Positions 38,555 to 47,711 of a DNA stretch of 64,000 nucleotides are shown here, one piece after another. This DNA is from Candidatus Marithrix sp. Canyon 246 (lineage in GTDB: Bacteria > Pseudomonadota > Gammaproteobacteria > Beggiatoales > Beggiatoaceae). A program made the translations under genes and the position numbers. A model generated the notes under the pieces. The model did no database searches and was not told the origin of the DNA. It was given only the letters and a program-made list of their open reading frames with translations. The stretch is taken from contig NZ_MCBX01000012.1 of assembly GCF_001723685.1 (NCBI RefSeq), positions 1 to 64,000 of the forward strand, read 5' to 3'. The stretch's first letter is position 1, and each line of letters starts with the position of its first letter.

Positions 38555-39872
38555 CTTGTGGAGTTTATTGGTATTTATTCCCCTTTTTAGTCGTACTTTA
38601 ATACAGATTGATGAAACTCGTTATGTATCAGTTGCTTGGGAAATGTGGATACATAGTAATTGGTTGGTGCCATATCTAAATGGTGAAGTTTATCATCATA
38701 AACCTCCTTTATTGTTTTGGTTAATAAATTTAACTTGGGCAATTTTTGGTGTTAATGATTGGTCACCGCGATTAATTTCGGGTTGTTTTTCTTTGGCTAG
38801 TTTGTGGTTGCTGGTTTATTTAGCGCGTCAATTATGGCCGCAAGATTCTGAGATTGCTGAATCTGCACCTTTTATTTTGTTAGCTTGTTTGTTGTGGAGT
38901 TTATTTTCCACGGTTGCTATGTTTGATATAATGTTGGCATTTTTTACTTTGTTGGGTATGGTGGCAATCGTTAAAAATTCATGGTTGTTATTAGGCATTG
39001 CTATAGGTTTAGGTGTCCTTACTAAAGGACCGGTAATTTTGTTACATTTATTACCAGTCGCTATACTTGCTTCTTCGTGGAATAGGTGGTATTTAGGTGT
39101 GATTTTAGGAGCTGCAATTGCATTGGCTTGGGCGATTCCAGCGGCTATATATGGTGGTGATGAATTTAGAGAGGCTATATTTTGGGGGCAAACGGCTAAT
39201 CGTATTGTTAATTCTTTTGCTCATCAACATCCAATTTGGTGGTATTTACCTTTATTACCAATAATATTATTTCCTTGGTTATTTTGGAAGCCGGTTTGGC
39301 AAGCTTTATTGCAAATACCACAACATATTAGTGATTATGGGGTGCGTTTTTGTTTGATTTGGTTTTTAGTTGTTTTTGTTGCATTTTCGCTGATTAGCGG
39401 TAAACAACCACATTATTTATTACCGATAATTCCAGCGTTTGCTTTATTAATAGCTTATTTAGTAAAGCAGAAAGATAAAATTATCATAATTAGTACTGTT
39501 TCAATATTAATTAGTATTATACTTCCATTAAGTTTTATAAAGGCAACTGAACCAAGTTATGATGTACGGAATATTAGTAGCAAAATTCATGAATTGCAAA
39601 TGAATGGTGAAACCATAGCCCATTTAGGTAAATATCATGGTCAATATCAATTTTTAGGACGTTTACAACAACCCTTAGAGGTGGTAACAGAATATAATAT
39701 GTGTTCGTGGCTGATAAAAAATCCACAAGGCAAATTGGTTATATATTTAGGCAAAGAACATTTAAGTTTAAAGCAATATACAGATTATATGCAGAAATAT
39801 CGTTCTAAAAAAGTTGCAATTATTGATGCTTCATTTTTATATAGTGGCTGTTTAGTGCCTATTGTTTTTTAG
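38520..39872 (+). CDS. ArnT-like glycosyltransferase (GT39/GT83)
   Basis: A 450-residue, polytopic membrane transferase. The first periplasmic loop carries the acidic site DETRYVSVAWEM, followed by YHHKPPLLFWLINL and SGKQPHYLLPIIP, both typical for ArnT. It would take a sugar from undecaprenyl phosphate and attach it to lipid A or another surface glycan. Its start (ATG 38520) overlaps the LAB_N gene by 35 bases. The sugar is not known: genes for aminoarabinose synthesis (arnA, arnB) are not in the window. Confidence 0.87.
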   Translation: MSNKLLKFKLISLWSLLVFIPLFSRTLIQIDETRYVSVAWEMWIHSNWLVPYLNGEVYHHKPPLLFWLINLTWAIFGVNDWSPRLISGCFSLASLWLLVYLARQLWPQDSEIAESAPFILLACLLWSLFSTVAMFDIMLAFFTLLGMVAIVKNSWLLLGIAIGLGVLTKGPVILLHLLPVAILASSWNRWYLGVILGAAIALAWAIPAAIYGGDEFREAIFWGQTANRIVNSFAHQHPIWWYLPLLPIILFPWLFWKPVWQALLQIPQHISDYGVRFCLIWFLVVFVAFSLISGKQPHYLLPIIPAFALLIAYLVKQKDKIIIISTVSILISIILPLSFIKATEPSYDVRNISSKIHELQMNGETIAHLGKYHGQYQFLGRLQQPLEVVTEYNMCSWLIKNPQGKLVIYLGKEHLSLKQYTDYMQKYRSKKVAIIDASFLYSGCLVPIVF

Positions 39873-40296
39873 TAAATATAATTTTGGTGATGATTCCATT
39901 ATCATATATATAAAAAACCGTTACATTGTAATTACCTGCTAAACCATAAGATGCTTCTTTTTTTAGAAATTTATAAGCAGTTGGTGCAACACCCATTAAT
40001 AGACTCAGGGGTTCAACGCCAGTTGTGCGTTCATTAATCTTAAAATCGACTTTACCTTGCTTATCCATTACGATGCTTAACCATTTGCCTAAGCGTTCTG
40101 GAATATTATTAATTGAAATATTACCTATTATTGAAATTGTAATGGTTTCACTATTAGCTTTCATAGATTGTATAAGATCTTTATCAAATATTTCTGTGTC
40201 AATAAATCTGATATTTTCTAACTCTATTTTGCTTTTAGTGGGTGTAGAATTGCATCCTAATAATACTGGTATTATTAATGTAATTATTAGTTTCAT
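39859..40296 (-). CDS. Putative lipoprotein, unknown function
   Basis: A 145-residue protein with a lipoprotein signal (MKLIITLIIPVLLGCNS; lipobox LLGC, Cys at 15). The mature part looks like a mixed alpha/beta domain; GKWLSIVMDKQGKVDFKINERT and AGNYNVTVFYIYDNGIITKIIF are the most regular parts. I do not recognise the family. Its end overlaps the ArnT-like gene by 14 bases on the other strand. Confidence 0.65.
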   Translation of the reverse strand: MKLIITLIIPVLLGCNSTPTKSKIELENIRFIDTEIFDKDLIQSMKANSETITISIIGNISINNIPERLGKWLSIVMDKQGKVDFKINERTTGVEPLSLLMGVAPTAYKFLKKEASYGLAGNYNVTVFYIYDNGIITKIIFTKKQ

Positions 40297-40361
40297 AACA
40301 TTATCTCATTTTTAATGGTATTATATTCATATATAAATAAACATTTGTCAAGCTATAAGAT

Positions 40362-41201
40362 ATGAAAACTAAATTTAAACAATCGACTCTTGCTTACGCG
40401 CTGTTATTAGCCACAACGCCTGCATGGGCTGCTCCTAATAAAAGTGGTGGAGCCATTCCTTCAGATACTAATGAAGATGATAAATCAAAATCTTCTGCTG
40501 AAAAAAAAGCATCACCAACAAATCCATTTGCTAATAAAAGTGCTAATGGTTTACCTGCTGCTATAGCAAATAAAAAAGCAGATAATTCTAAGAAACAAAG
40601 AATTGAGATTGATGAGATCAGAATTGATCCTGCATATAGCGAACAGAAAACAAAAGGCGTTAGAAAATGCGAACAATCAAAAGTGTATCTGAAAGCACCG
40701 CGTCGCCATCCTTTATTGTCTTTATCTTTTAATCCTAATAAAAAAGAAACTGTAAGATTGCAATTCACTATGTTGGATATTCCAACCACACAGGATAAGC
40801 AATTATTATTATTACTTTATAGTCGTTGTTTATCTAATACTGCTAAAATCAAAACTACAGATTCTAAGCATAAATTGCGATTAGATACTAAAGATATTGA
40901 AATTTTGGGTACTTATGAAATACCAGCACAAAAAAAATCTGGTAAATTACCAGCAATATTTGACATTGATTTAGAAACTGATAAATTAAAACGTCAAGTT
41001 GAAGCAGGTAATGATACCTTTTACTTTCAAGGAGCTTTAATCAAAGAAAGTGATTTTAATAGCGGCAACTATGAAAGTATGCTACTTTCATCGTTAGAAG
41101 CAATTCATACTACCTTGAAATTTTGTCCAACCGATAAACAATTTGCAAGTGATATTAATAGCAATAATACCTCATGTGCATTATTGCCAAGTAAAAATTA
41201 G
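40362..41201 (+). CDS. Secreted protein, unknown function
   Basis: A 279-residue protein with a signal peptide (MKTKFKQSTLAYALLLATTPAWA-AP). Residues 25-80 are low in complexity (Lys, Ser, Ala, Asn, Asp). A folded part follows from about 80, with cysteines near 103 and 156 and two more near the end. No family recognised. It is followed by tex, 69 bases away. Confidence 0.6.
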   Translation: MKTKFKQSTLAYALLLATTPAWAAPNKSGGAIPSDTNEDDKSKSSAEKKASPTNPFANKSANGLPAAIANKKADNSKKQRIEIDEIRIDPAYSEQKTKGVRKCEQSKVYLKAPRRHPLLSLSFNPNKKETVRLQFTMLDIPTTQDKQLLLLLYSRCLSNTAKIKTTDSKHKLRLDTKDIEILGTYEIPAQKKSGKLPAIFDIDLETDKLKRQVEAGNDTFYFQGALIKESDFNSGNYESMLLSSLEAIHTTLKFCPTDKQFASDINSNNTSCALLPSKN

Positions 41202-41270
41202 AACAACGCCTATAAAACAATTTGAACAAGATGTAATGTTTTGTTCATTCCCTTCTATATATACACACAT

Positions 41271-43586
41271 ATGAAAACAATATCTCAACGTATTGCTGAA
41301 GAACTTTCAGTGCCAGAACATAAAGTACAAGCCGCAATTTTATTACTAAACGAAGGTGCAACAGTACCTTTTATTGCTCGTTATCGTAAAGAAGTAACGG
41401 GTGGTTTAGATGATATTCAATTACGTACTTTAGAAGAACGTTTACATTATTTACGTGAATTAGATGAACGTCGCGAAGTTATACTTAATAATATTCGTAC
41501 ACAAGAAAAACTCACGCCTGAATTAGAGGCTTCTATTAATGATGCTGAAACTAAAACTCGTCTTGAAGATTTATATTTACCATATAAACCTAAGCGTAAT
41601 TCTAAAGCTAAATTAGCCAAAGAAGCTGGATTAGAGCCTTTAGCATTGGCTTTATTAGAAGATCACACTCTGGTGCCAGAAGAAGCAGCAGCTAGTTATA
41701 TTAATGCCGATAAGGAAATTGATACTAGTGAAAAAGCTTTAGAAGGTGCTAGACATATTTTAATAGAAAAATTTGCTGAACAAGCAACATTGCTTGAAGA
41801 TTTACGTGCTTATTTATTTGCAAATGCTAAGCTTACATCTAAGGTAATTGAGGGCAAAGAAGAAAAAGGGGCTAAGTTTGCTGACTATTTCGATTCTCAA
41901 GAATCTTTAAAAACTATTCCTTCTCATCGCGCATTAGCTTTGTTCCGTGGGCGTAAAATTAAGATTTTGCGTTTAAGTTTAGTGGTTGAAGAGGATGATT
42001 ATTTTAAACAGAAAATTGCCGCTTATTTTAATATTGAGAATCAAGATTGGTTATTAGAAACTGTGGATTTAGCATGGCGTTTTAAAATTCGCACACATTT
42101 AGAAGCTCAATTATTAACACAAATACGTGAAAAATCTGAAGCTGAAGCGATTAAGGTTTTTGGTAGTAATTTACATGATTTGTTATTAACTGCGCCAGCA
42201 GGGCAACGAGCAACTATTGGTTTAGATCCCGGATTACGCACAGGGGTAAAAGTTGCTGTGGTTGATAAAACTGGGAAACTGGTTGATACTGCTACTATTT
42301 TTCCTAATCCACCTAAAAAGCAATGGCAACAATCAATTGATACTTTAGTTGAATTAGCACGTAAACATCAGGTAGAATTAATTAGTATTGGTAATGGCAC
42401 TGGCTCACGCGAAACTGATAAGTTGGTCACTGAATTATTAAAAGCGCATGCTGATTTGGGCTTATATAAATTAGTTATTTCAGAAGCAGGTGCGTCTGTT
42501 TATTCTGCTTCTAAACTTGCTAGTAATGAATTTCCTGATGTTGATGTGTCTTTACGTGGAGCTATATCTATCGCTAGAAGATTGCAAGATCCATTAGCTG
42601 AGTTAGTTAAAATTGAACCTAAATCAATAGGTGTAGGACAATATCAGCATGATGTCAATAAAACTCAATTAGCACGAGCATTAGAAGCGGTAGTAGAAGA
42701 TTGTGTAAACGCAGTTGGTGTTGATTTAAATACTGCGTCTGCTTCTTTATTAGGTAGAGTATCAGGTTTAAATGCTGGTTTAGCGCGTAATATAGTTGAA
42801 TATCGCGATGAACATGGTGCTTTTCCTAATAGAGAAAGTTTAAAACAAATACCGCGTTTTGGTGAAAAAAGTTTTGAACAAGCGGCTGGTTTTTTACGAA
42901 TTATGGATAGTGAAAATCCATTAGATGCTTCTGCGGTTCATCCTGAAGCTTATCCAGTTGTAGAACGTATTGTGGCTCAAACTAATAAGCCTGTTAAGGA
43001 ATTAATTGGTGAAGTTATATTTTTACGTACTATAAATGCAAAAGATTTTGTCGATGATATTTTTGGAATTCCAACAGTTAAAGATATAATTCGTGAATTA
43101 GAAAAACCGGGTAGAGATCCTCGCCCTGAGTTTAAAATGCCTCATTTTAAAGAAGGTATTGAAGATCTGAAAGATCTTGAAGCTGATATGGTGTTAGAAG
43201 GTATAATAACTAATGTCACAAATTTTGGTGCCTTTGTAGATATTGGTGTACATCATGATGGGTTAATACATATTTCTGCTTTATCAAATAGCTTTATTAA
43301 AGATCCTCGTGATGTTGTGAAAGCTGGAGATGTGGTGAAAGTCAAGATTTTAGAAATTGATTTAAAACGAAAAAGAATAGGCTTGAGTATGTATTTAGAA
43401 GAAAAGCCACGAGTTGCTAAAAAAGTTGCAACTGCGACTAAAAAGCCTAAACGTAAAAAACCACAACGCAAAAACAATAAAAAATCAGCAAGTTCTAACA
43501 AAGCACCAATGATTAGTAATAACAAACAACCTTCTGATTTTGTTGGTATTATGGCTGATGCGTTTTTAAATGCGCGTCGAGATTAA
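41271..43586 (+). CDS. tex: Tex family RNA-binding transcription accessory protein
   Basis: A 771-residue Tex/Spt6-like protein that binds nucleic acid and acts with transcription. The helical N-terminus (ISQRIAEELSVPEHKVQAAI, then FIARYRKEVTGGLDDIQLR) is followed by a YqgF/RNase H-like domain (GLDPGLRTGVKVAVVD from ~316), helix-hairpin-helix motifs (LNTASASLLGRVSGLN, LKQIPRFGEKSFEQAAGFLR) and an S1 domain (about 643-712). A Lys-rich tail follows. The frame is open from 41241, but the ATG at 41271 (MKTISQRIAEEL) is the family start. Confidence 0.96.
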   Translation: MKTISQRIAEELSVPEHKVQAAILLLNEGATVPFIARYRKEVTGGLDDIQLRTLEERLHYLRELDERREVILNNIRTQEKLTPELEASINDAETKTRLEDLYLPYKPKRNSKAKLAKEAGLEPLALALLEDHTLVPEEAAASYINADKEIDTSEKALEGARHILIEKFAEQATLLEDLRAYLFANAKLTSKVIEGKEEKGAKFADYFDSQESLKTIPSHRALALFRGRKIKILRLSLVVEEDDYFKQKIAAYFNIENQDWLLETVDLAWRFKIRTHLEAQLLTQIREKSEAEAIKVFGSNLHDLLLTAPAGQRATIGLDPGLRTGVKVAVVDKTGKLVDTATIFPNPPKKQWQQSIDTLVELARKHQVELISIGNGTGSRETDKLVTELLKAHADLGLYKLVISEAGASVYSASKLASNEFPDVDVSLRGAISIARRLQDPLAELVKIEPKSIGVGQYQHDVNKTQLARALEAVVEDCVNAVGVDLNTASASLLGRVSGLNAGLARNIVEYRDEHGAFPNRESLKQIPRFGEKSFEQAAGFLRIMDSENPLDASAVHPEAYPVVERIVAQTNKPVKELIGEVIFLRTINAKDFVDDIFGIPTVKDIIRELEKPGRDPRPEFKMPHFKEGIEDLKDLEADMVLEGIITNVTNFGAFVDIGVHHDGLIHISALSNSFIKDPRDVVKAGDVVKVKILEIDLKRKRIGLSMYLEEKPRVAKKVATATKKPKRKKPQRKNNKKSASSNKAPMISNNKQPSDFVGIMADAFLNARRD

Positions 43587-43591
43587 ATAGC

Positions 43592-43609
43592 ATCCCCCTG
43601 AGTGGGGAT
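43592..43609 (+). terminator. Possible tex terminator hairpin
   Basis: ATCCCC (43592-43597) pairs with GGGGAT (43604-43609) over a 6-base loop, 6 bases after the tex stop. The following bases are TTATGG, a poor T-run, so termination may be partial. The hairpin also lies 14 bases before the next start. Confidence 0.4.
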
Positions 43610-43622
43610 TTATGGTATTCTT

Positions 43623-44723
43623 ATGAAGAAACTATTGTTATTAGTTCTATTAGTAAATAGTAATATTTTATTTGCAGCTAAAAGCGAGACTTTTGCAACT
43701 TCATTTTCGATTGGTGAATATGCTAAAAATTATAATGATAATGTAAAACTTACTAAAAAATTGATGATTCCAGATGCCAATAGTTTAGAAGTGACTGTTG
43801 TTGGTAAGATAGAAAAAAATTATGATTATTTAATTATTAGAGATAGTAAGAAAAAAGAAATTGCGAAATTTAGTGGTGTTATAAATGAACAATTTACTGT
43901 AGAAGGTTCTGCGATTTTTGTAAGTTTTCAGTCTGATAATCGCACCAATGATAAGGGTGTGGTTGTTAAAATTTTTTCGCGTTTGTCAGGAACAATATTT
44001 AATGAAATCAAACATCAATTGATTGATGCTAGTAATATTATTTTAAAACAAGGTACGCGAGAAGCTTATATTAAGATTACAGAACATTTAAAGCAATTTA
44101 AAAGTTTACAAACTAAATTGAATCGAGAAAATGCTGAATCTTTAATGAGTGAAATAATTCAAAGCTTTATTGCTGTTGCACAAAATTATAAAAATATGGC
44201 AGCTATGAAGGCAGAATTAATGGATGTGCATGAAACACAATTTGAATTGATTACCAGTTTAGAGGGTAGAACTTTGCATAATATCGAAGGTTTAGAAAAG
44301 CAAAAACAAGCTAAATTAGTTCAACTGAAAAAGGCGCAAATTGAATTAACTAATATTGTTGATCCTTTAGAAAGGCAAAAAAAACAATTATCTATTGATG
44401 GTTATAAAAGTATTGTTGAAAGTTTATATGCACAAAAAGTTGTATGGCAGAAATTTTATAATGCACAAAATCGTCTAGAGGCAAAATTGCATAATCATTC
44501 TCAAAAAATTGAATTGCTATTGCATATGTTAAATATCAATGCAGATATTTATCAACAATCGGCTAATATAGCTTTGTTAGGTAAAACTTCTTTAGTTAGT
44601 TTAAAAAAACTTACTGATTTAAGTGAATTAAAAATTATTGTTAGGCAGATTGCAGAAAGTGAAAGTGATATTAAGCAATGGATTAAAAATCATAATTTTA
44701 AGTATAGTGGTAATATTAATTAA
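43623..44723 (+). CDS. Secreted coiled-coil protein, unknown function
   Basis: A 366-residue protein with a signal peptide (MKKLLLLVLLVNSNILFA-AK). The frame is open from a GTG at 43602 (MGIYGIL...), but the ATG at 43623 gives the signal peptide. Residues 25-135 look like a beta-rich domain. From about 140 to 350 it is almost all helical, with a long coiled-coil stretch rich in Lys, Gln and Glu (GLEKQKQAKLVQLKKAQIEL). It heads a tight run of envelope genes. No family recognised. Confidence 0.65.
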   Translation: MKKLLLLVLLVNSNILFAAKSETFATSFSIGEYAKNYNDNVKLTKKLMIPDANSLEVTVVGKIEKNYDYLIIRDSKKKEIAKFSGVINEQFTVEGSAIFVSFQSDNRTNDKGVVVKIFSRLSGTIFNEIKHQLIDASNIILKQGTREAYIKITEHLKQFKSLQTKLNRENAESLMSEIIQSFIAVAQNYKNMAAMKAELMDVHETQFELITSLEGRTLHNIEGLEKQKQAKLVQLKKAQIELTNIVDPLERQKKQLSIDGYKSIVESLYAQKVVWQKFYNAQNRLEAKLHNHSQKIELLLHMLNINADIYQQSANIALLGKTSLVSLKKLTDLSELKIIVRQIAESESDIKQWIKNHNFKYSGNIN

Positions 44724-45036
44724 CTCTGATATTACGCAAGTTAAAGTGAAGCCAATTTTTACTAAACCGCCAAAACCTCCAGAAGTATATTGGTCAATAT
44801 TAACTAAGCAAATATTAGATTTAGAAACAAAACATAGTCAAATTATTAGAGACTTAACTTCTGAATTATCAAACCAAGAAGTAAAAAATTTTAAACAATT
44901 CCCATCTGAGATAGCTTCTCCTACAGACGAAAAGCAAGATATAACTTGGTCAGATCTTGCTGATCAATTAATTAAACTTGAGCAACAACGCGATAATACT
45001 ATTAATTACTACATTAGCTTTGAAGATAAAAAATGA
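44707..45036 (+). CDS. Small envelope-associated protein, unknown
   Basis: The frame is open from a TTG at 44638 inside the preceding gene. A GTG at 44707 gives about 109 residues beginning VVILINSDITQVKVKPIFTK. The rest is helical and acidic (TKQILDLETKHSQIIRDLT, SDLADQLIKLEQQRDN). The longer start adds a hydrophobic segment (IIILSIVVILI) that could be an N-terminal anchor, so the true start is open. It overlaps the OmpA lipoprotein gene by 4 bases (ATGA at 45033). Unknown family. Confidence 0.5.
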   Translation: MVILINSDITQVKVKPIFTKPPKPPEVYWSILTKQILDLETKHSQIIRDLTSELSNQEVKNFKQFPSEIASPTDEKQDITWSDLADQLIKLEQQRDNTINYYISFEDKK

Positions 45037-45626
45037 TAATAAGAAACACTATAATTATTACTACATTAATTTTAAATGGTTGTGCTGGTGCGCCTGAAAA
45101 ACCAGATTTAAAGGCAGAGGCAGAAGCAGCAGCTCTAGCAGCAGAACAAGCTCGTATAACAGAACTTCAAGCACGTGCTGCTGTTGAAGAAGAGGAAGCT
45201 CGTAAAAAACAACAAAAACTAGCAAAATTGGAGGCAATGCGTAAACAAAACCCCAAATTAAAAAAGAAGTTAGCTAAATGGGAAAAAAGTCATAGTGGGC
45301 GTTTAGTTGTAACATTGTTAGATGAGCTGTTATTTGATGTTGATAAACGTGATATTAAAATTTTAGCTAAATTTCTGAAGCAGCATCCTAATCTAAAAAT
45401 ATCAGTGGAAGGATATACAGATAATAAGGGTAATCGTCAACATAACTTTGGTTTATCTGAACGACGCGCTACTTCAGTAAAATTTTCTTTAATGGAGCAT
45501 GGTATTGCTTCTACACGTATTACAGCAAAAGGTTTAGGTGAAAGTCGCCCAGTTGCTAGTAATCGTAAGCGAGCAGGGCGTAAGAAAAATCGTAGAGTAG
45601 AAATTATTATACATAGAGCAAATTAA
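45033..45626 (+). CDS. OmpA family peptidoglycan-binding lipoprotein
   Basis: A 197-residue outer-membrane lipoprotein: lipobox LNGC with C17, then an Ala/Glu/Lys-rich coiled coil (25-85), then an OmpA C-terminal domain. The domain shows VEGYTDNKGNRQHNFGLSERRATSV and ITAKGLGESRP, and ends with RKKNRRVEIII, so the peptidoglycan-binding Asp (TD) and Arg (NRRVEI) are there. It would link the outer membrane to the wall. It overlaps its upstream neighbour by ATGA. Confidence 0.92.
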   Translation: MIIRNTIIITTLILNGCAGAPEKPDLKAEAEAAALAAEQARITELQARAAVEEEEARKKQQKLAKLEAMRKQNPKLKKKLAKWEKSHSGRLVVTLLDELLFDVDKRDIKILAKFLKQHPNLKISVEGYTDNKGNRQHNFGLSERRATSVKFSLMEHGIASTRITAKGLGESRPVASNRKRAGRKKNRRVEIIIHRAN

Positions 45627-45628
45627 AT

Positions 45629-46426
45629 ATGGAATTAAAGAGTATTCTGATAGGCAGTGCTGGTGTTATAGTTGGTGCTACAGTACAATATGTGATCTCA
45701 ACACATTTATGGCCAAATCGTCATAAAACTTATACTTGGATTTTTGCTTTACGTAATCATAAAAATTTTGGTGAGCCGACTGAAACTAGTGTAGTACTTG
45801 ATAGGGATGGTTATAGTGTTGGTTATAGCTTTAAATATAAAGCTGCATTATGGGTATCATATATTATGTCTAAAGGTTCTGTTGGAATTAATGTAGAACG
45901 AGGAAATAATTTTTATGCTGATCCCGATATTCCAGAACTACTTAGAGTTGAACCAAATGATTTTACAAATACAGGTTATGATAAAGGTCATTTAGCTCCT
46001 AGTGCCGCTATCGATTTTAGCCGTCGAAGTAATGAGCAAACTTTTGCAATGTCTAATATTGTATTGCAAGATCCTAAATTAAATCGCCAAGCGTGGGGAA
46101 ATTTAGAGGGAAAAGTTAGAAAATGGACTCAAACCAAGGGTAAAATGCTGGTTATTACTGGTCCAATATATAATGATAATCCAGAATTGATTAATGATAT
46201 GCCAGTACCTGAGAGTTTTTATAAGGTAATTTACTCATTTAAGGATAAGCAGTGTATTGGTTTTATTTTTCCTAACAAGCCTGTCAAAGCGAGTGAATTA
46301 TGGGATAATGCAATGTCTGTAGCTGATGTTGAAGAAAAAACTGGCTATAATTTTTTTAGTAAAAAATCTAATAAAATAGATAAGAAACATTTAGATAAAT
46401 CTTATTGGGAGAAAAATAATTTATGA
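45629..46426 (+). CDS. Membrane-anchored DNA/RNA non-specific endonuclease
   Basis: A 265-residue nuclease of the NUC1/Serratia-nuclease family. The active-site motif DRGH reads DKGH (118-121), with H121 as the general base and N152 in LNRQAWGNLE as the metal ligand. An N-terminal helix (ILIGSAGVIVGATVQYVIS) without a clear cleavage site anchors it, facing the periplasm. It would cut DNA or RNA that enters the periplasm. It overlaps the cytochrome gene by ATGA at 46423-46426. The Arg-to-Lys change in the motif also occurs in other family members. Confidence 0.9.
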   Translation: MELKSILIGSAGVIVGATVQYVISTHLWPNRHKTYTWIFALRNHKNFGEPTETSVVLDRDGYSVGYSFKYKAALWVSYIMSKGSVGINVERGNNFYADPDIPELLRVEPNDFTNTGYDKGHLAPSAAIDFSRRSNEQTFAMSNIVLQDPKLNRQAWGNLEGKVRKWTQTKGKMLVITGPIYNDNPELINDMPVPESFYKVIYSFKDKQCIGFIFPNKPVKASELWDNAMSVADVEEKTGYNFFSKKSNKIDKKHLDKSYWEKNNL

Positions 46427-47013
46427 AAAAACACATATTTGCGATCTGTATTTCTATAAGTTCTATTGCGGTTATGGCTGATGCTGGTAAAGATAAATCT
46501 GCGGTGTGTGCAGCTTGTCATGGTGCTGATGGTAATAGCACTAATGCATTATGGCCTAAATTAGCTGGACAACATGAAAGTTACATTGTTCAGCAATTGA
46601 AAAATTTTCAATCTGATGATCGTCAAGATCCAAGTATGTCACCTCAAGCAGCAAATTTAAGTGAACAAGATATGCTTGATTTAGCTGCTTATTTTGCTAG
46701 TGAAACTATTAATGGAGGTAGTACTTCTAAAGATTCACTTATGCTAGGACAAAAAATTTATAGGGGCGGTAATAAAGAAACTGGTGTTAGTGCATGTATA
46801 GCCTGTCATGGTCCAAGTGGCAAGGGTAATCCCGCAGCAAAATACCCAGCTATTAGTGGTCAACATGCTGCTTATGCTTTAAAACAATTGCAAGATTATA
46901 AGAGCGGTAAACGTAAAGCCACAGGTAAAGCCGAAATTATGCGTGATATTGCTATCAGAATGTCTGAAGCAGAAATGCAAGCTGTTACAAATTACATACA
47001 AGGTTTATATTAA
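46423..47013 (+). CDS. Di-heme cytochrome c4
   Basis: A 196-residue periplasmic cytochrome with a signal peptide (MKKHIFAICISISSIAVMADA). Two c-type heme sites are present, CAACH (C29, C32, H33) and CIACH (C125, C128, H129), each followed by the GADGN/GPSGKGNP loop. Each half has a candidate axial Met (M72 in PSMSP; one in the IMRDIAIRMS region). It would carry electrons to a terminal oxidase. Cytochrome c4 followed directly by dsbA is a known gammaproteobacterial order. Confidence 0.94.
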   Translation: MKKHIFAICISISSIAVMADAGKDKSAVCAACHGADGNSTNALWPKLAGQHESYIVQQLKNFQSDDRQDPSMSPQAANLSEQDMLDLAAYFASETINGGSTSKDSLMLGQKIYRGGNKETGVSACIACHGPSGKGNPAAKYPAISGQHAAYALKQLQDYKSGKRKATGKAEIMRDIAIRMSEAEMQAVTNYIQGLY

Positions 47014-47014
47014 T

Positions 47015-47668
47015 ATGATTAAAAATACTTTTTTTATTGGTTTATTCACATTTTTTATTAGCAGCATTAGTTTTGCTGAAGATCCTTATGCTGGTCAGTA
47101 TAAGGTGTTAGATTTTCCTGAAGAAACAACAACAAGCAATGGTAAAGTGGAAGTGTTAGAATTTTTCTGGTATGGCTGCCCACATTGTTCTCATATCGAA
47201 GCACCTTTAAATAATTGGTTAAAAACTAAAGCCGATTATATAGAATTTAAACGGGTGCCTGCTGTTTTTCATCAAACTCATGGTTGGGCTTTTGGTGCAA
47301 AAGCATATTATATTGCAGATGCTTTGGATATGTTAGATACAATTCATGGTGCAATTTTTAATGCCATACATAATTCCAAACCAAAACAGTATGATATTAT
47401 TCAATCAAAAGATGGTCTTAGAAGCTTTTTTGAAAAACATGGAGTAAAGGCAAAAAAATTTAACCGAGTTTATAGGTCATTTTGGATTTATAAACAATTA
47501 AATACTGCGGTTGATACAACTGCTGCTTATGATTTAAATGGTGTGCCAGCGATTATTGTCAATGGTAAATATAAATTGCCGGGAGAGAAATTTTCTGGTT
47601 ATAAAAATATGATGAAAGTTGTTGATTATTTAGCAGCTAAAGAATATCAGGCTTCTAATAATAAGTAA
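47015..47668 (+). CDS. dsbA: Thiol:disulfide interchange protein DsbA
   Basis: A 217-residue periplasmic oxidase that introduces disulfide bonds in exported proteins. It has a signal peptide (MIKNTFFIGLFTFFISSISFA) and the active site CPHC (C55, C58) in FFWYGCPHCSHIEAPL, then the helical insert and the cis-Pro region GVPAIIVNGKYK. The frame is open from 46943 inside the cytochrome gene; the ATG at 47015 restores the signal peptide. Confidence 0.96.
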   Translation: MIKNTFFIGLFTFFISSISFAEDPYAGQYKVLDFPEETTTSNGKVEVLEFFWYGCPHCSHIEAPLNNWLKTKADYIEFKRVPAVFHQTHGWAFGAKAYYIADALDMLDTIHGAIFNAIHNSKPKQYDIIQSKDGLRSFFEKHGVKAKKFNRVYRSFWIYKQLNTAVDTTAAYDLNGVPAIIVNGKYKLPGEKFSGYKNMMKVVDYLAAKEYQASNNK

Positions 47669-47674
47669 CGAGAA

Positions 47675-47707
47675 AAACCTGACAGGTTTTTAAAACCTGT
47701 CAGGTTT
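47675..47707. repeat. 33-base nested palindrome, copy 3
   Basis: Identical to the elements at 5741 and 6042. It fills the gap between the convergent dsbA and CHAT genes, a fitting place for a two-way terminator. Confidence 0.9.
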
Positions 47708-47711
47708 AATC

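Noticed and set aside
40394-40789. Minus-strand open frame opposite the secreted protein at 40362
   Set aside because: The plus-strand frame has a clear signal peptide; the antisense frame does not look like a protein.
43253-43525. Minus-strand open frame opposite the tex S1 domain
   Set aside because: Antisense of the Lys-rich tex tail; no independent support.
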